Assembly: GCF_034931405.1 (NCBI RefSeq)
Contig: NZ_JAYGHA010000009.1
Span: 1-64,000 of the forward strand
Origin: RDYJ01 sp034931405
GTDB lineage: Bacteria; Cyanobacteriota; Cyanobacteriia; Cyanobacteriales; Nostocaceae
Length of the DNA: 64,000 bases
Direction of reading: 5' to 3'
Part shown: positions 8,017 to 15,451 of the stretch, in pieces
Position numbering within the stretch: position 1 is the first letter of the stretch
How the letters are laid out: each line of letters opens with the position of its first letter
Notes under the pieces: model-generated
Database searches by the model: none
What the model was told of the DNA's origin: nothing
Seen by the model: only the letters and a program-made list of their open reading frames with translations
Made by a program: the position numbers and the translations under genes

Positions 8017-9684
8017 TTAGATACCATGACTCTTACCAATCACCCAATGACGACGGAAAAAACGAGATAATGCAGACTCTTCTAAAGACAAATAAATTGG
8101 TCTACCATGTGGACAGGTAAGAGGGTTGCGCGTGCGTTGCCAATCATCCAATAATTTTTGCATTTCTGGTAAACTCATTGGTGTACCATTGCGAATAGCA
8201 CTGCGACAAGCAACAGCAACTTGGGCGGTTTGTAAGTCTCCTCCCCAACTCAATTCTAAAAGTGCTTCGGCTGCGTCTTCGCGTTGTTGTAACATGGCGG
8301 GAATATTACGCACAGCCCAAAGTTTTTCTCCAAAGGTTTCAATATCTAAATTAATCCGTTGCAATTGGGAAACCTGCGCGGGAGATAATTGATAAAGAAT
8401 GATTGGCGTTTCAACGGGGACAATTTGCCAATTATCACATATTTGTTCATACAAAACTCTTTCATGGGCAATGTGTTGTTCTACTAACCACATTCCTCCA
8501 GAATGTTCAGCAATAATATAAGTATTGCTGACTTGAGCAACTGCTTTTAAATAATTCTGGGTTTTGCTATCTGTATTTTGAGAATTATCTTGAGATTTAA
8601 AATTATAGCTGCCTTTTGCTTCTGCTACTTTGAGTAATTTACTAATTCGCGTCGTGTGAACTGATTCTTTGATATTAGCTTCAGATATACGGAGTGCTTG
8701 GTTAATAGCTGCGGTAATTTGTTCTTGCCAATAACTGATTTCATTCAGATAAATTTCTGTTTTGGAAGGGTTACGATTCCAGTTAATTTGGTCAGGAGAA
8801 ATTGTCAGATGTAAAAAACAAACAGGATAGCGATCGCGTGGTAATGTTTTATGAAATGCTGATAAAATTGTTTGTTCTAACTCTGGTGATTTAATTATTC
8901 TGCCATTAATTGCTACCTTCACCCAATCAGGACGATGACGATGACATCTATCTGGTAAACCAATTACCAAAGTGATTGTAGATTGGGAATTTGGTATTTC
9001 TAAGTTTAATTCTTTTAAATCACCTTGTTTGACTTGCGGGAGAATTTGCGGGATTAATTGACTGACACTTGACGTAGGATAAAGAGTAAACCATTGCCGA
9101 TCATTTTGCCAAACTTGATAAGTAACATGAGGATGACACAAAGCAATTTGTTGGATTATCCCTTGTACAGATTTCATTTGCTGTGTTGAGTTAGGTAAAC
9201 CCTGACGACGTGCAGGACAATTAGCAAATAAATTATCAACTGTAACTATTGTACCGGGTGCGATCGCAGTTACTTCTGTTTCTAAAACTTCCCCACTATC
9301 ACCATAAATAACCCGCCATCCTTCATTTATCCCCTCAGCACGGCTGAAAATTTCTAAATCTGCCAAAGTTGTTAAACTGTGTAATGCTTCACCGCGAAAT
9401 CCTAAACTTTTAATTTTCCACAAATCAGCAGCCGAGTGAATTTTACTGGTACTATGTGCGGTTGCTGCTTGTTGCAAATCATCTAAATTCATTCCCCAAC
9501 CATTATCAGCTACACGCACTCGCCAACTTTGCGGCCAAACAGAAATAACAATGCGTGTTGCACCAGCATCTAGGGAATTTTCTACTAATTCTCTGACTAC
9601 AGAAGCAAAACAGTCAATTACTTCTCCTGCCGTAATTAGATACACGACTTCTGTAGGTAAAGCTTGAATAATAGATGCCATCAT
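8017..9684 (-). CDS. mutL: DNA mismatch repair protein MutL
   Basis: MutL couples mismatch recognition by MutS to strand incision or helicase loading. The 555-residue protein has the GHKL ATPase motifs in order: ELVENSLDAGAT (about 33-44), DNGWGMN, and STSKI followed by GFRGEALHSL. The C-terminal dimerisation domain contains CPHGRP near residue 530 and ACRSAIRNG, elements linked to the MutL metal site. The endonuclease motif, usually DQHAxxExxxxE, reads EQHIAHERVLYE here, with Glu in place of Asp and Ile in place of Ala. The start may be either ATG of the adjacent pair at 9684 and 9681. Confidence 0.96.
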   Translation of the reverse strand: MMASIIQALPTEVVYLITAGEVIDCFASVVRELVENSLDAGATRIVISVWPQSWRVRVADNGWGMNLDDLQQAATAHSTSKIHSAADLWKIKSLGFRGEALHSLTTLADLEIFSRAEGINEGWRVIYGDSGEVLETEVTAIAPGTIVTVDNLFANCPARRQGLPNSTQQMKSVQGIIQQIALCHPHVTYQVWQNDRQWFTLYPTSSVSQLIPQILPQVKQGDLKELNLEIPNSQSTITLVIGLPDRCHRHRPDWVKVAINGRIIKSPELEQTILSAFHKTLPRDRYPVCFLHLTISPDQINWNRNPSKTEIYLNEISYWQEQITAAINQALRISEANIKESVHTTRISKLLKVAEAKGSYNFKSQDNSQNTDSKTQNYLKAVAQVSNTYIIAEHSGGMWLVEQHIAHERVLYEQICDNWQIVPVETPIILYQLSPAQVSQLQRINLDIETFGEKLWAVRNIPAMLQQREDAAEALLELSWGGDLQTAQVAVACRSAIRNGTPMSLPEMQKLLDDWQRTRNPLTCPHGRPIYLSLEESALSRFFRRHWVIGKSHGI

Positions 9685-9887
9685 GAATAATTGAAAATTA
9701 CAAATTAAAAATTAAAAATTGCCTGTATGTGCAGAGAATTAGCTTACAATATTATGGCTCATGACTTCTAATTTCTGAATTATTTTAATTAACATAATCC
9801 AAAGAATTTTAGATTAATTGTAAAGAAAACCGAATTATAGAAATATTTTTGATAAATTGCTGGTTAGGTTGTCAGCGGAGCCAGCTT

Positions 9888-10214
9888 ATGAGTAGTTTAG
9901 TTGCTGATGTTAATGAGTTGAAATCGCGCCTGGAGTGGGGTCAACCCGCTTTTACGATTATTGATGTACGCGATCGCTACACATACAATCATGGTCATAT
10001 CACTGGGGCAATATCAATACCCTTAGATGATTTGGATGACCGTGCTAAATCTAGCTTACATAAACAAAGACACATCTATCTTTATGGCGAACATGATACC
10101 CAGGCAGCCTATGCAGCCCAAAGATTACGATCTGCTGGGTTTAATGATGTATTTGCCATTCAAGGTGGTTTGACTGCTTGGAAAACGGTGGGTGGCGCTA
10201 CAGAAGGCGTTTAA
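9888..10214 (+). CDS. Rhodanese-like domain protein lacking the catalytic cysteine
   Basis: A single rhodanese domain of 108 residues, with the family patterns FTIIDVRDRYTYNHGHITGAISIP and the C-terminal GFNDVFAIQGGLTAW (each part recognisable). Active sulfurtransferases carry a Cys in the loop after the strand IYLY; here the sequence reads IYLYGEHDTQAA with Gly at that place, so sulfur transfer through this residue is not expected and a binding or regulatory role is more likely. I chose the ATG at 9888, preceded by a GCGGAG ribosome-site candidate, over an in-frame ATG 39 bases upstream. It is divergent from mutL. Confidence 0.85.
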   Translation: MSSLVADVNELKSRLEWGQPAFTIIDVRDRYTYNHGHITGAISIPLDDLDDRAKSSLHKQRHIYLYGEHDTQAAYAAQRLRSAGFNDVFAIQGGLTAWKTVGGATEGV

Positions 10215-10244
10215 CAGTTAATAGTTAACAGTTATCAGTTAAGA

Positions 10245-10292
10245 TGAGATCCCTAACTTTATTAAAGAAGTTGGGAATCTCAATCTTTTTTA
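10245..10292. terminator. Bidirectional terminator between convergent genes
   Basis: A stem of GAGATCCCTAACTT and AAGTTGGGAATCTC with a short A/T loop is followed on the plus strand by a T-rich run. It lies between the rhodanese gene stop and the convergent gene ending at 10297. Confidence 0.7.
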
Positions 10293-10296
10293 TGAG

Positions 10297-11058
10297 TTAT
10301 AAATCCAGAAATCTACTAATATTCTCAACTGTTTTTTGCTTACTATGTAATCCTGAAGTGTAATCAGAGGTAAATGGAATCTGCTCACCAGATTGCATCA
10401 CCATAGCTACTCTATAAGTAGAACCACTTTTACTGCTGGCTTTTTGCACAGTCATAAATTGAATATCACGAATTTTGTATTCTTTTTGTGATTTATCAAA
10501 TAGTCCCTGATATTCCAGAGTTAATGTTCCTAATGTTTTATCTATATGGCAAATCAGAACTTTACCCAGGAAAATAACTATTAATAAATCAGCAATTACA
10601 AATACACTAGCATACAAGTAAGCAAGTAAACGATAATCATATTCAATTAACAATTCTTGTTTTTGAGAATCTTGCAAAAAAGCTTCAATTTCTTTAGCCC
10701 AGGTTTTGACAGTCACATCATTAGGAGATGTGTTAGCTATGGGGGGAACTTCTCCATCTGTAGTTAATAGAATTACCTGCGATCGCCAATTATCTTTACT
10801 ATCTTTAAAAGTTTTAATTTCAGTTCCTTGGATATCACTCAAAGCTATTTCTTTCTCAGTTTTTGATAAAAGTCCAACGATGGAAATTTGACAAGTTCCT
10901 AATGTAGATGTTTGACGGCGACAACTAAAAGTATGTGCATGGGCAATAAAAAGAGGCATTATTAACCCACTTGAACCTAAGATAGAACAAAATATCCAGA
11001 GAAACCAAGGACGTAAACGCAACGTCATTTGGTTTTGGGTTTCTTGAATAACTTTCAT
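10297..11058 (-). CDS. Hypothetical two-TM membrane protein
   Basis: I do not recognise this 253-residue protein. It has a hydrophobic segment at about 17-40, an intervening domain of about 105 residues with two cysteines near its start, a second hydrophobic segment at about 145-167 (AYLYASVFVIADLLIVIFLG), and a soluble C-terminal part of about 85 residues rich in beta-prone sequence. This layout suggests an external loop domain and a cytoplasmic tail. The gene stands alone between convergent and co-directional neighbours. Confidence 0.6.
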   Translation of the reverse strand: MKVIQETQNQMTLRLRPWFLWIFCSILGSSGLIMPLFIAHAHTFSCRRQTSTLGTCQISIVGLLSKTEKEIALSDIQGTEIKTFKDSKDNWRSQVILLTTDGEVPPIANTSPNDVTVKTWAKEIEAFLQDSQKQELLIEYDYRLLAYLYASVFVIADLLIVIFLGKVLICHIDKTLGTLTLEYQGLFDKSQKEYKIRDIQFMTVQKASSKSGSTYRVAMVMQSGEQIPFTSDYTSGLHSKQKTVENISRFLDL

Positions 11059-11115
11059 ATTCCCTATATGCTGGCTTTTATGTCTTTTTTATATCATATT
11101 TTTGCCCATATTCAA

Positions 11116-11142
11116 TAAAAATCCCCCACAACAATGCGGGGG
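11116..11142 (-). terminator. Rho-independent terminator
   Basis: Read on the minus strand, CCCCCGCA and TGTGGGGG form a GC-rich stem with a four-base loop, followed by ATTTTTATT. It sits 27 bases behind the stop of the adenosine-deaminase-like gene. Confidence 0.85.
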
Positions 11143-11168
11143 AAAATCAAAATATACAAAATTCAAAT

Positions 11169-12212
11169 TTATTCTTTCATAGCCAAAACCTTATCCAATT
11201 CAGGTTTCAATAAACCACTTAATAAAGATGCCGGACGTTGTTCATGTGGCCAAGCGAAAGCATGACGGAAAGCGGCATCCTGACAAGCTTGTAATTGTTG
11301 AAAATTAATAATGTCGTAAGTCAAGAGATTTTCATATTCAAACGGTAAACGGACATTATGTAAACCTGCGTTATCCGTACAGATAGCAATATCAACTCCC
11401 GCTGCAAAACATCGGTCAAACACTATTTTTAGTTGCCGAATATCCTGTAAAGTTCCTGTTTTTAAATAAGTCGTAGGACAAACTTCTAAACATTGTCCCC
11501 GTTTCGCTAAATCTGGTAATAATTCTGGGTAAAGTAAAGGAATTTGGATACCGTGACCAATTCGCATTAAATAAGGTAAAAGTTCTGGATAACAACCATC
11601 TTTAGTTTCGTAAAGATGTCCGGTAGTATTCAAACCTTGAGAACGAGCATAGTTATATAAACTTATCCATTCTGGCATTCTTTCAGCATAATAGCGATCG
11701 CCCCCTGCCACATCCACTGCACAAACATATTCTCTATTTTGCGCTGCTAAATCAACAATTGCTTTATTTACCTCAAAGGGTAAACGAGAGTGCATACAGA
11801 GAATTTGACTATTAACAATGGGATATTCCAGTGAATGACTAGCTTTACCCACTATTTCCACAATTTCCGCCATCTTATCAATTCTTGCGTTTTGATTTAG
11901 ATGTTCAGGAGTGCGTAAATAGGGTGTATAACGCAGTTCTAAATAAGCCAGGTTTTCAAAGATATACGCACCACGCAACAAGCGATAGATAAAATAAGGT
12001 AATGTTTCCACAGTTTGCACACTTTCAACTAAAGTATGCAGTTCTAGATACTCATCTAAAGTATTGCGGGGACGGGTGTAAAAGTCTTCAAATTCCGAAT
12101 ATTCAGCAAAACGAGAAATTAAATCAGTAGCATGGCGCTCAAAATACCGCCACAACACACGGGGGACAACAGAACCCCCCAGGTGTCTATGTAATTCAGC
12201 GTATAAGGCCAT
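11169..12212 (-). CDS. Adenosine deaminase-family amidohydrolase
   Basis: A 347-residue TIM-barrel metalloenzyme of the adenosine/AMP deaminase family. The first zinc ligands appear as ELHRHLGGS (H8 and H10). A later GHLYE corresponds to the catalytic HAGE motif, and RIGHGI matches the canonical third histidine region. The usual TDDP motif, where two Asp residues bind zinc and substrate, reads CTDNAG here, so the second Asp is Asn. This may mean that the substrate is not plain adenosine. The start is the only ATG near the conserved N-terminus. No operon partner is evident; a terminator follows. Confidence 0.82.
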   Translation of the reverse strand: MALYAELHRHLGGSVVPRVLWRYFERHATDLISRFAEYSEFEDFYTRPRNTLDEYLELHTLVESVQTVETLPYFIYRLLRGAYIFENLAYLELRYTPYLRTPEHLNQNARIDKMAEIVEIVGKASHSLEYPIVNSQILCMHSRLPFEVNKAIVDLAAQNREYVCAVDVAGGDRYYAERMPEWISLYNYARSQGLNTTGHLYETKDGCYPELLPYLMRIGHGIQIPLLYPELLPDLAKRGQCLEVCPTTYLKTGTLQDIRQLKIVFDRCFAAGVDIAICTDNAGLHNVRLPFEYENLLTYDIINFQQLQACQDAAFRHAFAWPHEQRPASLLSGLLKPELDKVLAMKE

Positions 12213-12344
12213 AATGGTAATTTTTTGATAAAAATTTCATTAATTGTAACAAAATTTATAAATAAAAAAATATAAATTTTCCAAAATATTTTTTGTTTAA
12301 TTATAAACTCTTTTTTCGCATATAAGCAGATTGCTGATTACTCA

Positions 12345-13730
12345 TTACTGATAGTAGGCGTAGCGATCGCGTCCCTGTTGTTTAGCATCGTATAAAGCTT
12401 TATCTGCATCAGCTATCAGTTTATCTGGTTTCACTTCCAGCGTTGGTATAACTGAAGCAATACCCAAACTCACAGTCACAATATCCCTGACATGAGACGC
12501 TGTATGAGGAATTTGCAGATCATGAATTACTGCTTGAATTCTAGATGCTACCTTAATTGCTCCTGCTAAATTTGTATTTGGGAGCAGAACCACAAATTCT
12601 TCTCCACCATAACGTGCCACCAGATCAATAGGACGATTTAAATCTTTGTGACGAATAAATTGATAAACTGCTTGGGCAATTTTTAATAAGCAATCATCAC
12701 CAGCTAAATGACCATAGTAATCGTTGTAGCGTTTAAAGGCATCAATATCAAATAAAATTAAGGAAAGTGTTTCTTGTTCTTGCGCTAGACCTTGCCATTC
12801 TTTTTGTAGACGATTATTGAAACAACGACGGTTAGCTACTTGAGTTAAACCATCTAAATTTGCTAGTTCTTCTAATTTTTTATTAGCATCTTGCAAAGCT
12901 ATTTCAATTTGTTTCCTAGCTGTAATATCACGGATAGTAATAGCAAAACCATCACCTAACTTTACAGCTACAAAGTGATACCAAGAAGAATCCCCAGATG
13001 GATAGTAAAAATCTCGTTCTAAAGGTTCACCTGTTTCGACAACTTCCACAAACTTATCAAATAATTCTGGCTCAATATGAGTGAGAAATTTTTTCAGCAC
13101 TAATTTACCAATCATATCTTCGCGGTTACGTTGAAAGACTCTAGAAATTACAGGATTCACCACTAAACAACGGAAATCCTCGATATCCCCAGTTTCTGGT
13201 TTGCGGACAGCTTGCATGGCAGCAATACCATCAAGGGAACTGTTTAAAACGCTCGCTAATAAAGCTCTAGATTGATAAAGTACCTCTTCTGTTTGTCTTC
13301 GGTTAGTAACTTCTTGTTCGAGAAGGCGCTGCTGACGTTGAATAGTTAACTGATTTTCCAGACGCGCTACTACTTCTTCAATCTGAAAGGGTTTAGTAAT
13401 GTAATCTACACCCCCTGAATTAAAGGCAGTAACTTTATCAAAAACATCATCTAAAGCACTAATAAAAATAACAGGAATGTTACGTAAATCCTCATCTGCT
13501 TTCAAAGCTTGACAGACTTGATAGCCATCCATTTCTGGCATCTTGATATCTAAAAGAATTACATCTGGTCGCTTTACCTTCACTGTTTTTAGTGCCATGC
13601 GCCCACTAGTGACGCTGCGAACAATGTAGCCAAGTTTGATAAGTAAATCGCTTAGTAATTGTAGGTTTTCAGGAATGTCATCTACTAAAAGAATGTTACC
13701 TTTATTTTCTGTTTCTATATCAAGATTCAT
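12345..13730 (-). CDS. Response regulator diguanylate cyclase (REC-PAS-GGDEF)
   Basis: The 461-residue protein makes the second messenger c-di-GMP from GTP, probably under phosphorylation control. An N-terminal receiver domain holds the phospho-acceptor D61 (VILLDIKMPEMDG). A coiled linker (about 130-155) and a PAS-like domain (about 155-275) follow. The GGDEF domain starts at DGLTQVANRR, has an active-site GGEEF, and carries an intact RxxD inhibitory site (RPID) five residues before it, so product feedback is expected. Its start overlaps the last codons of the broken hybrid kinase upstream by 11 bases, suggesting it was once translated together with that kinase and received its phosphoryl signal. 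Confidence 0.92.
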   Translation of the reverse strand: MNLDIETENKGNILLVDDIPENLQLLSDLLIKLGYIVRSVTSGRMALKTVKVKRPDVILLDIKMPEMDGYQVCQALKADEDLRNIPVIFISALDDVFDKVTAFNSGGVDYITKPFQIEEVVARLENQLTIQRQQRLLEQEVTNRRQTEEVLYQSRALLASVLNSSLDGIAAMQAVRKPETGDIEDFRCLVVNPVISRVFQRNREDMIGKLVLKKFLTHIEPELFDKFVEVVETGEPLERDFYYPSGDSSWYHFVAVKLGDGFAITIRDITARKQIEIALQDANKKLEELANLDGLTQVANRRCFNNRLQKEWQGLAQEQETLSLILFDIDAFKRYNDYYGHLAGDDCLLKIAQAVYQFIRHKDLNRPIDLVARYGGEEFVVLLPNTNLAGAIKVASRIQAVIHDLQIPHTASHVRDIVTVSLGIASVIPTLEVKPDKLIADADKALYDAKQQGRDRYAYYQ

Positions 13731-14521
13731 TGCTTATCATGGGTTCGGCTAGGTCAACAAGCTGTTCAAATTCAAATTGACGAGCAAGTTTTGTCAGTGA
13801 TTGTATCAGATGAGTTTCTGTTTCTGGAATTTCTCCTACCAGTTGCAAGATGAGGTTCGCATTGGCCTCTAGTGCAGCTTCGTATAGCTGAGTAATCCAT
13901 TCACAAGACATACAAGTAAGTTAGTTGCTGTGATGTCAAGGCGCTTTCTGCTACATCATCTAACACAGGTGAATTCGTTTGTGCAAAGATGTATTGTACA
14001 CCCAAATGTTTAGCTAGAGCATCAAAAATTGTCTGTTCTGCAAAAGGTTTTCGCAAAAAATCATCACAACCAGCAGATAGCACTATGGCTTTACCCTGGC
14101 TATCAGCTAGATAATTGTCCCAATTATAAATTACACGAGAGCCATGATCCTGTTTTTGGATGATTAAAATTTCTTTTTGTTCATTGGCGATCGCTATTGA
14201 GTTAACATCATTAAAGATTTGTGATTGTTGCCAAAAATATCGTTCTATGCTAGTTAAATCACGCCAGTTGATCATCCCCAATTTGATAACTGCGGCATTA
14301 TTTTTAACAACTTCTGTTGGTTTATGCAGATAATTGATTAAATTTTTATCAATGCGATCGCCTATTTCTGTCATCAAAGGTTTGGCCATATCTTCTACCG
14401 CTTTCTGTCCACTTCGGTAAGAAAGATAACCAACTAAACCCACCGCCCCCACAATTTGCAATACAAAAGGAACAATTAATACTAATCTTAAAGGAATTTG
14501 TTTGAGTTTTTGCTGCTTCAT
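13720..14521 (-). pseudogene. Degenerate hybrid histidine kinase (internal deletion plus frameshift)
   Basis: The first part (start 14521) has a kinase-like N-terminus: a membrane segment (about 10-32) and the start of an extracellular sensor region to about residue 150. It then jumps directly to the end of a receiver domain (KAIVLSAGCDDFLRKPFAEQ), which matches the receiver end of the intact kinase at 15451-18114. HAMP, HisKA, HATPase and the phospho-acceptor half of the receiver are missing. Near 13913-13922 a four-base duplication (ACTT ACTT on the minus strand) shifts the frame. The remaining 60 residues, EWITQLYEAALEAN onward, match the intact paralogue's tail in the next frame. This is two fragments of one dead gene, not two real genes. 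Confidence 0.88.
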
Positions 14522-14560
14522 ATAGTAATATGTAGATCATCATTATACAAGCATTACATC

Positions 14561-15403
14561 ATGGCTTATGATAATACCTGTAAATTTTTAGCAGAAACCT
14601 ATCCCACTAATATAGTGCGTTGGTTGCTATCAATAGAAAATCCCACAGTTAAAATCTTAAAAACGGAGATTATTCCCGAACCACTTAGGTCTGATGCTCT
14701 GATTTTACTACAACTTAACCAAAAAATTCTCCATTTAGAGTTTCAAACCTTACCTTATTCCCAACCTCCTATTCCCTATCGAATGTTAAATTATTGGACA
14801 TTACTTTATGGACAATATTGGTGTGAAATTGAACAAATTGTAATTTATCTCAAACAAGTTGATTCAGAGTTAGTTTTAGAAGATAAATTTGAGGTACAAA
14901 ATACAAGACATCATTATCGAGTAATACGTCTTTGGGAAGAAGATACAGAACAATTTTTAAATGATCCTGCTTTACTACCTTTTGCTACTCTAGCTGGTAC
15001 TAATAAACCAGAAAATCTTTTAGGACAAGTAGCCGAAAAAATTTCTACAATAGATATACCACAAGTAAAGATTAATATTTCGGCTGCTTCAGAAATTCTC
15101 GCTGGTTTAAGGTTTCCAGAAAAGTTAATTCGTCAATTATTTCGGGAGGAACTTATGAAAGAATCTGTCATTTATCAGGAAATTCTCCAAACTGGAATAG
15201 TTCAAGGTGAACAACGAGGTGAACAACGAGGTGAAGCCAATATTCTCATCAAAGTATTAGCTAGAAAACTGGGAACAATTCCTCCAGTTTTAGAATTAAA
15301 GATCAGAGAACTATCAACGGATAAATTAGAGGCTTTAACGGATGATCACTTTGATTTTTCTAATATTAGTGATTTAGAAAATTGGTTAAAAGTTAAAGAC
15401 TAA
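14561..15403 (+). CDS. Rpn-family nuclease with C-terminal DUF4351-like tail
   Basis: A 280-residue protein starting MAYDNTCKFLAETYP, a typical start for the cyanobacterial Rpn/DUF4351 family. The N-terminal part carries the PD-(D/E)XK-like pattern with HLEFQT as the probable catalytic strand. A short charged QGEQRGEQRGEA repeat precedes the C-terminal DUF4351-like helix-rich segment ending in LENWLKVKD. I use the ATG at 14561 because the upstream extension overlaps the divergent pseudogene and does not match the family. It lies between two related hybrid kinase genes and may have taken part in, or followed, the rearrangement there. Confidence 0.78.
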   Translation: MAYDNTCKFLAETYPTNIVRWLLSIENPTVKILKTEIIPEPLRSDALILLQLNQKILHLEFQTLPYSQPPIPYRMLNYWTLLYGQYWCEIEQIVIYLKQVDSELVLEDKFEVQNTRHHYRVIRLWEEDTEQFLNDPALLPFATLAGTNKPENLLGQVAEKISTIDIPQVKINISAASEILAGLRFPEKLIRQLFREELMKESVIYQEILQTGIVQGEQRGEQRGEANILIKVLARKLGTIPPVLELKIRELSTDKLEALTDDHFDFSNISDLENWLKVKD

Positions 15404-15423
15404 AATTCCTTCATTTTTTGTTT

Positions 15424-15451
15424 GTAGGGATACTTCATGAATTATCCCTAC
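15424..15451. terminator. Hairpin between convergent genes
   Basis: Nine-base arms GTAGGGATA and TATCCCTAC flank a ten-base loop. It lies between the Rpn gene and the convergent hybrid kinase gene and touches the kinase stop codon. Confidence 0.65.

Noticed and set aside
13720..13911. A separate 63-residue histidine-phosphotransfer-like gene
   Set aside because: It aligns with the C-terminal tail of the intact hybrid kinase and has no phospho-acceptor His; it is the frameshifted end of the pseudogene.
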